From: Pseudomonas sp. KNUC1026
Lineage (GTDB): Bacteria; Pseudomonadota; Gammaproteobacteria; Pseudomonadales; Pseudomonadaceae
NCBI RefSeq assembly: GCF_021650705.1
Contig: NZ_CP087138.1
Span: 5,138,501-5,202,500 of the forward strand
Reading direction: 5' to 3'
Length of the DNA stretch: 64,000 nt
Translations under genes and position numbers: made by a program
Notes under the pieces: model-generated
Databases searched by the model: none
The model's input: only the letters and a program-made list of their open reading frames with translations
What the model was told of the DNA's origin: nothing
Shown: positions 52,819 to 62,468 of the stretch, one piece after another
How positions within the stretch are numbered: position 1 is the stretch's first letter
Layout of the letters: every line of letters starts with the position of its first letter

Positions 52819-54113
52819 TCTTTGATTTCCACGTAGGCCTCGTCACGGATCTGACGCAGCCAGTTCTGCAACTCTTCGTCGTACTTCTTGCTGCGCAGCA
52901 GATTCATGGCCTGAGACTCGCGAGCCTGGGTGGTCATGTCGGTGGCGCGGCGCCCCAGCACTTGCAGAATGTGCCAGCCGAACTGGCTCTGGAACGGGCG
53001 GGAAACCTGGTCGGTGGCGGTTTGCGCCATCACGTCACGGAACTGAGGAACGACCGAAGCGGGGTCGATCCAGCCCATGTCACCGCCATGCAGTGCAGAA
53101 CCTGGGTCTTCGGAGAAGGCCTTGGCCAGCTTTTCGAAGTCCTCACCCGCCTGGAGGCGCTCGTAGAGGCGATCGATCAGGCGCTTGGTTTCGGCTGCGC
53201 TGCGGATTTCACTCGGCTTGATCAGGATGTGGCGCACATGCACTTCTTCGCGCACCTCGGCCGAATGGCCACGGGTTTCAACCAGTTTGATCAGGATGAA
53301 ACCACCCGGTGCGCGCACCGGTTGGGTCACGTCACCTGCACTCATGCTGGCCAGCAACCGATCGAAAGGCGGTGGCAGTTGAGCGGCCTGGCGCCAGCCC
53401 ATGTCACCACCTTCCAGCGCGTTGTCCGAGGCGGAGCGAGCGATGGCCATCTTGCCGAAGTCCGCGCCGCCCTTGAGCTGCTGGTAGGTGTCCATGGCCT
53501 GGGCGTAGGCTTGCTGGATCTGCTGCGAGTTGGCGCTCTGCGGCACAGGGATGGTGATGTTGGCCAGGTGGTACTCTTCGGAGAGTTGCGCCTTGCCCAG
53601 GTCTGAATTGAGGAAGTTCTTCACTTCCTGCTCGCTGACCTGAATGCGGTCGGCCACACGGTGCTGGCGCACGCGGTTGATGATGATCTGCTCGCGAATG
53701 CGACGGCGGAATTCCTCGTAGCCGGTGCCATCGTGGGCCAGCGCAGCGCGGAACTGCGCGTCGTTCATGCGGTTGTTCTGGGCGATGTTGGCGATCGCCT
53801 CGTTGAGCTCTTCATCGGTGACACGAATACCGGAACGCTCGCCGATCTGAAGTTGCAGGTCGTCGAGAATCAGGCGCTCGAGGACCTGCTTGCGCAGCAC
53901 ATCCTCAGGCGGCAGCTGCTGGCCGCCGCCGCGCTTGGCGATATCCTGCTTGATATCACGCACGCGCGAGTCGAGCTGGCTTTGCATGATCGGGTCGTTG
54001 TCGACAATGGCGACGACGCGGTCCAGTTGCTGAAGCTGCGCATGTGCGCTCGAACCCAGGAGCATCGCGCCCAGCAATGCCGGGCGCAGCAGATTACATA
54101 GCTTGGTCTTCAC
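52815..54113 (-). CDS. surA: SurA, periplasmic chaperone and peptidyl-prolyl isomerase
   Basis: A 432-residue periplasmic protein has a signal peptide (MKTKLCNLLRPALLGAMLLGSSAHA, starting at GTG 54113), an N-terminal chaperone domain (QLDRVVAIVDNDPIMQSQLD) and two parvulin rotamase domains (about residues 175-280 and 285-390). It escorts outer-membrane proteins, including LptD, to the Bam machine, which fits its position directly after lptD with a 20-base overlap. Confidence 0.95.
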   Translation of the reverse strand: MKTKLCNLLRPALLGAMLLGSSAHAQLQQLDRVVAIVDNDPIMQSQLDSRVRDIKQDIAKRGGGQQLPPEDVLRKQVLERLILDDLQLQIGERSGIRVTDEELNEAIANIAQNNRMNDAQFRAALAHDGTGYEEFRRRIREQIIINRVRQHRVADRIQVSEQEVKNFLNSDLGKAQLSEEYHLANITIPVPQSANSQQIQQAYAQAMDTYQQLKGGADFGKMAIARSASDNALEGGDMGWRQAAQLPPPFDRLLASMSAGDVTQPVRAPGGFILIKLVETRGHSAEVREEVHVRHILIKPSEIRSAAETKRLIDRLYERLQAGEDFEKLAKAFSEDPGSALHGGDMGWIDPASVVPQFRDVMAQTATDQVSRPFQSQFGWHILQVLGRRATDMTTQARESQAMNLLRSKKYDEELQNWLRQIRDEAYVEIKE

Positions 54114-56862
54114 GTTCACGATAACCCTGAATGCCTCTGTCGAGGAAACCTTCGACTTTTTTGCCCACAACGCCACCGAGGCCCTTGAGCACGATTTGCA
54201 GGAAGACGCCGTGGTCGCCTTTTTCGTTCTGCGGAGCGGCCTGGCCGAACTCGTCGTAGTCAACCCAGTAACGGCTGATCACGCGCATCTTCCAACAGCA
54301 GTTGTCGTACTCGAAGCCACCGAAGGCTTCCAGCGTACGGTTGCGGTTGTAGTCGTACTGCCAGCGGCTGATAACGCTCCACTGAGGCACGATCGGCCAC
54401 ATGATCGACATGTCGTGTTGCGAGATCTTGTAGTAATCCTTCTGGTAGTTCGGCGAGTCCGGCGTGCCGTAGTCGCCGCCGTACTGCCAGGTACCGGTTT
54501 GCGTATCGTAGTGAATGATGTCATCACGATAGCGATAGCCGACGTTGACGATCTTGTTCGGATTGTCTTCAGGCTGGTAGTGGAACATGGCGCTGGCCGA
54601 GCGGGTGCTGCGGCTGTCCGGGTCCCAGTTGAAATCGGAGTTGAAGCGCCAGTCGCGGTTGAAGCGATATTCGTACTCAAGTGCATACGGCGACACGTCC
54701 GACTGTGCGTCGCTACGGGTGCGGTAGTCGATACCTGGCAGTTGCACTTCGCGATCCCGAAAATACAACGCTTGGCCAAGGCTTACGCGTTGGCGCTCGA
54801 AACCGTCATCCTGGATCCAGCGGCTGGTCACGCCCAGCGACAACTTGTTCTCGTCGCCAATGCGGTCACCGCCGGTAAAGCGGTTGTCGCGGAACAGCGA
54901 AGAGAAACTGAACGGCGACTCCGAGGTATCGAACGACGGGATGTCGGACTGGTCCTTGTACGGCACGTAGAGGTAGAACGCGCGAGGCTCAAGCGTTTGC
55001 CGATAGCTGTTGCCGAACATCGTGGTGTCACGGTCGAAGTACAGGCCGCTGTCGATGCTGGCGATCGGAACGTTGATGTCAGGGGAGCTGTTGTAGCGGC
55101 CACCGGCTTGAGCCTTGCCCTGAGCATCCAGATCCAGGTCGTACTGGGTGTACTTATACTTGAGCTTGGGCGTGATGTAGCCGTAGGTCCACTGCATCGG
55201 GAGACTGACCGCAGGTTGCAGGTCGAGCCGGGTGCCATTGGCACGGTTGATGCCGTCGACGTTTTCATCCAGGCGAGGGTTCGCTATGCCGTCTTTGTCG
55301 AAGTATTCCCCATTGCGCAAATCACGCTCGAAGCGCACAGCCTCAGTGTGGTAATCGAACTGCAGCCCGCCCGGGTTATAAGGCAGAGTGCCATCCAGGG
55401 TAAGTTGCGGCATACGTCCGTACGGCGTCACGTCGGCAACGCTGGCCAGCTGATAATCCTGGACGTTCAGCGCTGCACTGTAGGTGTCGCCACGCCAGTT
55501 CAGCCTGCCCTGCTGGTTGACGTAATCGGTACTCTTGACGCCGATCTGGTCGGTCTGCAGATCCTGGAAGTAGTAAGGATCGCTGATCTTGGTGTAATCG
55601 ACATAGGTGCTCAGGCGCGAGTCCAGGTTGCCCTGATGCTGCCAGTTCACCATCCAGCGATCTTTCTGGTAGTCGGACTGAAGCTTGCGATCGTCGCTCT
55701 GGTCGTTCAGGTAGCTGCCGCCCAGTTGCCCTTCGCTGGTGGGCGTCAGGTAACGGAATTCGCCTTCGAGCTGCGTACCGCGCTTGGCCATGAAGTGTGG
55801 GTACAACGTGGCGTCGTAATTGGGCGCCAGGTTGAAGTAGTACGGCGTGACCAGCGTGAAGCCGTCCTTGCTGCTGCTCGAAAAGCTCGGCGGCAGGAAA
55901 CCGGACTGGCGACGGTCGTCGATCGGGAAGTAGATGTAGGGCGTGTAGAAAACCGGGAAGTCCTTGACACGCAGTGTGGCGTTGGTCGCCGTGCCGAAAC
56001 CGGTGGCCGGGTTCAGTGTGATGTTGTTGCCCTTGACCACCCAGGCATTGCTCGAAGGCTCGCATGTGGTATAGGTGCCGTCCTTGAGACGGATGATGGC
56101 GTTCTCTCCGCGCTTGGCGTAGAGAGCGTTGCCGCGAACCCGTTGCTGGTGCAGCACGTATTCGGCGTTGTTGATTTCGGCGGCGCCGGTGTCGAGCTGC
56201 ACGTTGGCGTGGTCGCCGACGATCAGCGCGCCGTTGTCGCGCAGCTTCACGTTGCCGTTGAGCTCGCCGCGGCTTTCAGCCTGATGCAGGCTGGCTTCGT
56301 CGGCTTCGACCTGCATGCTGCCCTGGCGCAGCACCACGTCACCTGCGAGGGTCGCGACCTGCTCTTCCTGCTGGTAGCGCGATGCCTTGGCGTTGACGTA
56401 GGTGGGGGCGTCCTGCTTGGAGGTCTTGTCGTTCATCCCCGGGCGCACCGGTTCGACGTACGCGCCTTCGCAGTACGGGCCGGTCTCGGCCAGTTGCGCG
56501 GGCGTGAGCTTCTCGCGAGGCACCCAGTCCAGATGGCTGTAGTCGGCACTGCGAGACAGCAGGCCGCGGCCCTTGCTCTCGGTCACCAGCTTCGGCCCCT
56601 GGGCCTTGCCGCTGTCGCTGACCACCTCGCCATCGGCGCGGGTGGATGCAGTGCTCACCGAACTGGCATCATGCGCCGGGCGTGGCGGCAGGACCGCTGC
56701 GGGCGCTTGAGTCTGGCAAGCCCAGCCGCCACCGGCGGCAACCTGGCAGTCGTACTGCTCGGCGGCAAGCACGTGCGAGGCTGCGATGGGCTGCATCGCG
56801 AGGAGGCTGCCAGTGACCAGCAACGGGAATTTTCTACGAAACACGGGCGATTTCAATGCCAT
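54094..56862 (-). CDS. lptD: LptD, outer-membrane LPS assembly translocon
   Basis: A 922-residue protein begins MALKSPVFRRKFPLLVTGSL (signal peptide). It has an OstA/LptA-like periplasmic domain from about residue 170 and a large C-terminal beta-barrel. Cysteines lie in the N-terminal part (QYDCQVAAGGGWACQ), at TYTTCEPSS, and as a pair in EYDNCCWKMR, the positions used for the inter-domain disulfides. It inserts LPS in the outer leaflet with LptE. The long frame is intact over 2.8 kb. It heads the surA-pdxA-rsmA-apaG-apaH-glpE operon. Confidence 0.95.
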   Translation of the reverse strand: MALKSPVFRRKFPLLVTGSLLAMQPIAASHVLAAEQYDCQVAAGGGWACQTQAPAAVLPPRPAHDASSVSTASTRADGEVVSDSGKAQGPKLVTESKGRGLLSRSADYSHLDWVPREKLTPAQLAETGPYCEGAYVEPVRPGMNDKTSKQDAPTYVNAKASRYQQEEQVATLAGDVVLRQGSMQVEADEASLHQAESRGELNGNVKLRDNGALIVGDHANVQLDTGAAEINNAEYVLHQQRVRGNALYAKRGENAIIRLKDGTYTTCEPSSNAWVVKGNNITLNPATGFGTATNATLRVKDFPVFYTPYIYFPIDDRRQSGFLPPSFSSSSKDGFTLVTPYYFNLAPNYDATLYPHFMAKRGTQLEGEFRYLTPTSEGQLGGSYLNDQSDDRKLQSDYQKDRWMVNWQHQGNLDSRLSTYVDYTKISDPYYFQDLQTDQIGVKSTDYVNQQGRLNWRGDTYSAALNVQDYQLASVADVTPYGRMPQLTLDGTLPYNPGGLQFDYHTEAVRFERDLRNGEYFDKDGIANPRLDENVDGINRANGTRLDLQPAVSLPMQWTYGYITPKLKYKYTQYDLDLDAQGKAQAGGRYNSSPDINVPIASIDSGLYFDRDTTMFGNSYRQTLEPRAFYLYVPYKDQSDIPSFDTSESPFSFSSLFRDNRFTGGDRIGDENKLSLGVTSRWIQDDGFERQRVSLGQALYFRDREVQLPGIDYRTRSDAQSDVSPYALEYEYRFNRDWRFNSDFNWDPDSRSTRSASAMFHYQPEDNPNKIVNVGYRYRDDIIHYDTQTGTWQYGGDYGTPDSPNYQKDYYKISQHDMSIMWPIVPQWSVISRWQYDYNRNRTLEAFGGFEYDNCCWKMRVISRYWVDYDEFGQAAPQNEKGDHGVFLQIVLKGLGGVVGKKVEGFLDRGIQGYREREDQAM

Positions 56863-56990
56863 CTTTATAATCCGGGCTTCCTGCGTGCCATCTTCCCGCG
56901 CGGGGTGCACGCCTATCGATGGTCTGAAAAAGATGCTGGATAATAAAGCATGACCTGCTTGACGGCTAGCGCCGTCGGAGACCTGTATAA
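56863..56990. promoter_or_regulatory. Divergent promoter region of lptD and amgK
   Basis: A 128-base gap lies between two cell-envelope transcription units. A perfect 6+4+6 repeat (GACGGC/GCCGTC, 56959-56974) sits 17 bases before the amgK ATG, and TATAAATG overlaps that start codon. TATTAT on the minus strand could be the -10 of lptD. No matching -35 was convincing. Confidence 0.4.
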
Positions 56991-58005
56991 ATGCAAGAAG
57001 TCGATGCACGCTTTGAAACACTCTCCCGCTGGCTGGCGGGCAACCTCGCGCAGCTCTTTGGCACCGAGGGCTGGGGCGATGTTCCGCCTGGCCGATCGAC
57101 CGCAGCCAGCAGCGACGCGAGCTTTCGCCAATATTTTCGCTGGGAGGGTGGCGGGCGCAGTTTCATCGTGATGGACGCACCGCCCCCGCAGGAAAACTGC
57201 CAACCGTTCGTGGACATCTGTGCCTGGCTCGCCAGCAGCGGGGTGCACGTGCCGGTCATTCATGCTCAGGACATCGCCCAGGGTTTCCTGTTGCTGAGCG
57301 ACATGGGCCGCCACACCTATCTGGACGTGATCGATGAGCACAATGCCGATGCGCTGTTCGCCGATGCCATCGAGGCGTTGCTGGCCTACCAGCGCCTGCC
57401 GCTGACTGCACCGTTGCCCAGCTACGACACCGCGCTGCTGCGCCGCGAGCTTGAGCTGTTCCCTGAGTGGTACGTGCGCCGCCACCTGGGCCTGCGCTTC
57501 GATGCCGACCAACAGGCGGCCTGGGAGCGTATCAGCCAGTTACTGATCGAGAGCGCCCTGGCCCAGCCTCAGGTGCTGGTACACCGCGATTTCATGCCGC
57601 GCAACCTGATGCACAGCGAACCGAACCCGGGCGTGCTGGATTTTCAGGACGCAGTCCACGGCCCCGTGACCTACGACATCAGCCTGCCTGTTCAAGGACG
57701 CTTTTCTCAGCTGGCCCGAAGAACGCGTGCACGATTGGCTGCGCGGCTATTGGGAAACCGCGCGGGCGCGGGGGATACCGGTGCAGGCCGAGCTGGGCGA
57801 CTTCCTGCGCGCCAGCGACCTGATGGGTGTACAACGCCACCTCAAGGTAATCGGTATTTTCGCGCGCATCTGCCACCGCGACGGCAAGCCGCGCTACCTT
57901 GCGGACGTGCCGCGCTTCTTCGATTACATCCGTGCAGTGCTGGCACGCCGGCCTGAGCTGGCCGAACTCAGTGCCTTGCTCGGCAGCCTGGAGCCTCGGC
58001 CATGA
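56991..58005 (+). CDS. amgK: AmgK, N-acetylmuramate/N-acetylglucosamine anomeric kinase; one frameshift
   Basis: An aminoglycoside-phosphotransferase-fold kinase of about 338 residues. It contains VLVHRDFMPRNLMHSE (Brenner H-x-D-x4-N) and PGVLDFQDAVHGPVTYD (the magnesium-binding Asp). With MurU it returns MurNAc from peptidoglycan turnover to UDP-MurNAc, bypassing de novo synthesis and giving intrinsic fosfomycin resistance in P. putida and P. aeruginosa. One extra C near 57688 breaks the frame. ATGA overlap with murU. Confidence 0.93.
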
Positions 58006-58673
58006 AGGCGATGATCCTGGCCGCAGGCGAAGGCGAGCGGCTGCGGCCTCTGACGCTGCACACGCCCAAGCCGCTGGTTCGCGCCGGCGGTGTACCGTTG
58101 ATCGAATACCACGTTCGAGCTCTGGCTGCGGCAGGTTTCACGGAGCTTGTGATCAACCATGCCTGGCTGGGTGAGCAGATCGAAACGTACCTGGGCGACG
58201 GCGAGCGCTTCGGCGTGAGCATCGCCTGGTCGCCGGAAGGTGAGCCGCTGGAGACCGGCGGCGGCATTCATCGTGCCTTGCCATTGCTCGGCGGTAAGCC
58301 GTTTGCGGTGGTCAACGGCGACATCTGGGCCGACTACGACTTCTCGCAACTGCATCGACCCTTGGCCGGGCTGGCGCACCTGGTGCTGGTGCCCAACCCT
58401 GCACACCACACTGCGGGCGACTTCCAGTTGCGAGGCAGCCAGGTCATTGATGCAACGGCGGGCGCCGAAACCCTCACCTACAGTGGCATCTGCGTGCTGT
58501 CGCCGACGCTGTTCGAGGGCTGCGAGCCCGGTGCGTTCAAGCTGGCACCACTGCTGCGAGCGGCCATGGCCCAAGGCCAGGTCAGTGGTGAACGTTTCGT
58601 GGGGCGCTGGGTCGATGTAGGCACTCACGAACGCCTGGCCGAGGTAGAACGCTTGCTCAAGGATACTCACTGA
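58002..58673 (+). CDS. murU: MurU, N-acetylmuramate 1-phosphate uridylyltransferase
   Basis: A 223-residue nucleotidyltransferase begins MKAMILAAGEGERLRPLT, the GxGxRLxPLT pyrophosphorylase loop, followed by TPKPLVRAGGVPLIEYH and VVNGDIWADYDFSQL. It makes UDP-MurNAc from MurNAc 1-phosphate made by AmgK. The length is that of MurU, shorter than GlmU-type enzymes. Confidence 0.94.
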   Translation: MKAMILAAGEGERLRPLTLHTPKPLVRAGGVPLIEYHVRALAAAGFTELVINHAWLGEQIETYLGDGERFGVSIAWSPEGEPLETGGGIHRALPLLGGKPFAVVNGDIWADYDFSQLHRPLAGLAHLVLVPNPAHHTAGDFQLRGSQVIDATAGAETLTYSGICVLSPTLFEGCEPGAFKLAPLLRAAMAQGQVSGERFVGRWVDVGTHERLAEVERLLKDTH

Positions 58674-59437
58674 TGTTCTGGCCTGCGACCACGCTGGGCG
58701 TGCTGTTGGGGTTCGCGCTGGCTCACATACCCGGCGCGATCCTCGGCGCGGTGCTGGGCCAACTGGCGGATAGGCGCCTGGAGCTGCACAGCTGGCCGCA
58801 ATTGCGCGAACGCCTGGGCGGCAAGCCTGCGATGGCGCAGCACGAACTCCTGTTCACATTGCTCGGGCGCGTTGCCAAGGCCAACGGTCAGGTGCAGCCC
58901 GAACACATCCAGCAAGCGCGCGATGAAATGCTGCTGCTGGGCATGGGCAGCCAGGCCCAGCGCGAGGCGATCGATGCGTTCAACCGTGGCCGCGATGGCC
59001 GTACGTCCCTGCGCCCTTACCTGCGCGGGCTGCAGCGCAAACCTACAGCGGCCGAAGGGCTGTTGCGTGCTGGCTGGCGGATGGTCTGGGCTGACCATCG
59101 AGACCACCCGGTGGAGCGTGAGCTGCTGCTGGACTGGGGGCGCTGGATGGGCTGGCCGGCACAGCGTGTGCAGGCGTTGAGCGATGACTACGAGCCGCGG
59201 CGCCGCGCGCTGGCCCGCCCGGACGAGCGCTTTCAGATGGCGTTGAGCCTGCTGGGCGTGGCCTCCACTGCTCAGGCTGACGAGGTCAAGCGTGCTTACA
59301 GGCGGCTGCTGAGCAAACACCATCCCGACAAGCTCGAAGGCGCCGGTGCCAGCACCCGGCAGGTCGAGGCCGCCACTGAACGCACCCGCCAGCTGCACGA
59401 TGCCTATGAGTTGGTCCGTTCACGCCTGGGTTTCTGA
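58673..59437 (+). CDS. djlA: DjlA-like membrane-anchored J-domain protein with TerB domain
   Basis: A 254-residue protein has an N-terminal hydrophobic anchor (TTLGVLLGFALAHIPGAILGAVL), a TerB-like helical domain (LLFTLLGRVAKANGQVQPEHI) and a C-terminal J domain with the HPD motif in LLSKHHPDKLEG. It should stimulate DnaK ATPase at the inner membrane. Its ATG shares a base with the murU stop. Confidence 0.92.
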   Translation: MFWPATTLGVLLGFALAHIPGAILGAVLGQLADRRLELHSWPQLRERLGGKPAMAQHELLFTLLGRVAKANGQVQPEHIQQARDEMLLLGMGSQAQREAIDAFNRGRDGRTSLRPYLRGLQRKPTAAEGLLRAGWRMVWADHRDHPVERELLLDWGRWMGWPAQRVQALSDDYEPRRRALARPDERFQMALSLLGVASTAQADEVKRAYRRLLSKHHPDKLEGAGASTRQVEAATERTRQLHDAYELVRSRLGF

Positions 59438-59441
59438 TGCG

Positions 59442-60398
59442 TCATTGATCCTGCGAAGGGCTCAACCAACCGCGCACCCTGCGGAACATCTGTTCCTGGG
59501 CGTCGCGGTTGCCCGGCATCGCCGTCATCTCGACCTGGGTATAGGCGCCACTCTTTTGCCGTTTGCTTGCCTGCAGGCGAGCTTTGGCGGCGCTGACCAG
59601 TGCCGGGCTGTTGGGGTAGAAGAAGTCCGCGACTGGAATCTTCAAAACCGGCGCCAGTGCGTCCAACCCTTGTGGGGCGGAGCCCGGCGTGCGCGCTTCG
59701 ACCATTACCAGCTTTTGCGCACGCGTGGCCTGGCGCTCGCTCAGGTAGCGAGCGGCCCAGTAGGCGCCGGTCCCGTGGCCGAGCAATACGATGCTGCGGG
59801 CCTTCTGTTGCTGCGCAAAGGCGATGCCGGCGTCGATGCGCGCGAAGATGCGTTCGGCGTCGGTCTGCAATTGGTCGTTGGTGCTGTCGCCGCCGGTGCT
59901 GGCGCTGTTTTCGCTGCCAGCAGCGGTGGCGGCTTCGACCGGCGCGTTGGCATCAGGTGGGGTGCTGGAGCTGCCGGCCTTGGCGGGCGCTGGCTGGGTG
60001 TCGGCGCCGCGTGGCTGGATTGCGTCACTGAGCAAGTCGGGCAGGGTCAGGCTCAGGCTTGCCCATTTCACATCCGGCAGGCGGTCGCGCATCGGCCCGA
60101 CAACGTCTGGCCAGTTGGCGCTTTCGCCGGCGCCGGGCACGATGATCACCACCCCTTCGCCATCCGGGGCATTGGCTGGGCGCCACAGGGCCAGGAAGTT
60201 GTCGCCGCTGGCCTCCAGTTGCTGCTGTTGTTCTGCCGGTAGCGTGCGGGCGAGGTCTTGAGCCTGCTCGGTACTGCGTTCCAGTAATGCCGCCCTCGGC
60301 TCGGCCTTTGCGGCCGGCGCGGGTGCGTCGGCGGCCCAGGCCGGAAGGCCGGCAGCCAGGCAAAAGGCCGACAGTGCGAAATGACGAATTGATGGCAT
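59442..60398 (-). CDS. Secreted DUF3530-family protein, alpha/beta-hydrolase-like
   Basis: A 318-residue protein has a signal peptide (MPSIRHFALSAFCLAAGLPAWA). An alpha/beta-hydrolase-like core follows: GVVIIVPGAGESANWPDVV and SIVLLGHGTGAYWAARYLS. The elbow reads G-H-G-T-G, with Thr where a serine nucleophile would be, so classical hydrolase activity is doubtful. A low-complexity Ala/Pro/Ser insert lies in the middle. The role is unknown. It is convergent with djlA, four bases between stops. Confidence 0.75.
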   Translation of the reverse strand: MPSIRHFALSAFCLAAGLPAWAADAPAPAAKAEPRAALLERSTEQAQDLARTLPAEQQQQLEASGDNFLALWRPANAPDGEGVVIIVPGAGESANWPDVVGPMRDRLPDVKWASLSLTLPDLLSDAIQPRGADTQPAPAKAGSSSTPPDANAPVEAATAAGSENSASTGGDSTNDQLQTDAERIFARIDAGIAFAQQQKARSIVLLGHGTGAYWAARYLSERQATRAQKLVMVEARTPGSAPQGLDALAPVLKIPVADFFYPNSPALVSAAKARLQASKRQKSGAYTQVEMTAMPGNRDAQEQMFRRVRGWLSPSQDQ

Positions 60399-60484
60399 CG
60401 TGCTTTCCTGATCAAAATGCGTAGGCCGAGCGTACGGCTAAACCTTGCGCCCGCCAACTGCGGGCTTTGCGGATGTGACAACCG

Positions 60485-62468
60485 ATGATGTTCAAGCGCT
60501 GCCTGGTAGTGATCAGCGGGTTTCTGCTGGCCTTGACCGCGATGCTCGCTCAAGGCGCCGCGGTGCCCCAGGCTGGGTTGTCCCCGGCCGTACAGCAATG
60601 GCTCGGTGAGCACCGGCAATGGCGGGTAGGTGTGGTGCTGCAAGCTCCCTATGCTCGGTGCGACAAGCGAAGCCAGCAGTTGGCCGGGCTGAGCGTCGAC
60701 GTGATACAGGCACTGGGGCGTGCCCTTGGCGTTGAGCCTAAATGGCGCACCTTCAATGATCAGGCAGCGCTGGATGATGCGCTGCGCAGGGGTGAGATCG
60801 ATATTGCACCCGGCCTTACGCAAACCCCGGCCGGCCTGCGATCGTGGGATTTCTCAGACCCTTACCTGCGCATCGCCCAACGCGTGGTGGGTGAGCGCGC
60901 TGGCGCCAGTGCGCTGGACCTTGAGAACCTGCCCGAGCACGAGCGCATCGCCGTACGCGGCCCAGGTGCGGTGGCCGACTACGTGCGCCAGACCTATCCT
61001 CGCCTGGATGTGGTGCGACGTCACCCAGGATCGCAAGGCGCTGGAGGCCGTGATCTCTCAGCAGGCCCGGCTTGCCGTGGTCGACGAGGCGCAACTGGGG
61101 CGCCTGTCGCGCGAGCCGGAGTTCGCAAGCCTGGCCGTTGTGGGCGATGTGGGCCTGCCGCAACTGCTGCGCATCGGCTCTCGCCCTGACCTGCCGGAAT
61201 TCGCCACTGCCATCAGTGCCGGGCTGCACGCCCTCTCGGCGCGCGAGGTGGAGCAATGGCGCGCCCGCTGGTTGCCTGCGGCGTACCCCGCTGCGGCGGT
61301 TTCCCTGGGCACCTGGCGCGTGTTGGCCGTGCTCGCGACCTTGCTGGCACTGCTGCTGGCGGGCGTGGTGCTGTGGCTGCGCCGGCAGCAGCGCCAGTAC
61401 GAGCGCCGCCTGGTCCGTGCTCGCGAAGCCATCGCCCAGACCCAGGCGCGCGAGGCGGCGCTGCGGCTCACGCAGTTCTCCATCGACCAGAGCACTGTCG
61501 GCATCTTGTGGGTGAACTGGGACAGCCACATCCGCTATGCCAACCGCGCAGCGGAGAACATGCTCGGCTACGCCCCCGGGGTGCTTGAGAACCAGCCTTT
61601 GGCCGAGCTGGAGCCGACATTGAGCATGGACCGCTGGCTCGACCTGTGGCGGCGCGCACGCGCTGGCGAGGAAACACCCGTGTTCGAAACCCATTGCCGC
61701 AGCGCCGTGGGTGAGTGGGTGCCAGTGGACGTGGCGTTGAGCTTCCTGCGCTATGACGACGAGGAGTACCTGGTGGTGTTTCTCACCGACATCACCGAAC
61801 GGCGGCGCGCGCAAGCGCAGTTGCGTGATCTGTCGGCGCACCTTGAAAGCGTGCGCGAAGAAGAAAAGGCACGCATTGCCCGCGAAGTGCATGATGAGCT
61901 CGGCCAGGTGCTGACGGTGCTGAAACTGGAAGTGTCGATGTGCGAGCTGGCGTACGCTGGCCTCGATGCCGGGCTTCAGGAACGGCTGGACAGCATGAAG
62001 CGGCTGCTGGTGCAGCTATTCCAGCAGGTGCGCGATGTGGCCACGGCACTGCGCCCACCGATTCTGGATGCGGGGCTGTTGTCGGCGATCGAGTGGCAGG
62101 CGCGGCGCTTCGAGGCGCGTACGCAGATTCCGTGCCTTGTGCAGGCCCCTGAACAGGTGCCTGCCATCAGCGATGCGATGGCCACCGGCCTGTTCCGGAT
62201 CTTGCAGGAGGCGCTGACCAATGTGATGCGCCATGCGCAGGCGCACAGCGTGGAGGTGAGCTTGTCGTTCGAGCAGGGCGGCCTCCAGTTGCTGGTCAGC
62301 GATGACGGCCGAGGGTTCGATGTGGCGCAGCCAAGGCCGAACTCGTTCGGGTTGGTGGGCATGCGCGAGCGGGTAATGATGTTGGGTGGCAGGCTGGAGC
62401 TGTCCAGCACGCTAGGGGAGGGGGCCACGTTGGTGGTCTGGGTTCCGATGAAGGAGGGGCAGGGGTGA
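60485..62468 (+). CDS. agtS: AgtS-like hybrid-input sensor histidine kinase (SBP domain, PAS, HisKA_3); one frameshift
   Basis: A protein of about 660 residues: signal/anchor segment, periplasmic type-3 solute-binding domain (about 30-250; RWRVGVVLQAPYARCD... RGEIDIAPGLTQTPAG), membrane segment near 285-305, PAS domain (SIDQSTVGILWVNWDSHIRY), HisKA_3 with the phosphorylated His in REVHDELGQVLTVLKLEV, and an HATPase with DDGRGFD. One base is extra near 61015. In P. aeruginosa AgtS senses 4-aminobutyrate/5-aminovalerate; the symbol is from context and layout. GTGA overlap with the regulator gene. Confidence 0.78.

Noticed and set aside
54103..56943. 946-residue open frame on the plus strand
   Set aside because: It is the exact antisense of lptD. 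Its composition (Val/Ala/His/Gln-rich) is what high-GC codon bias gives on the opposite strand, and no motif or Shine-Dalgarno supports it.
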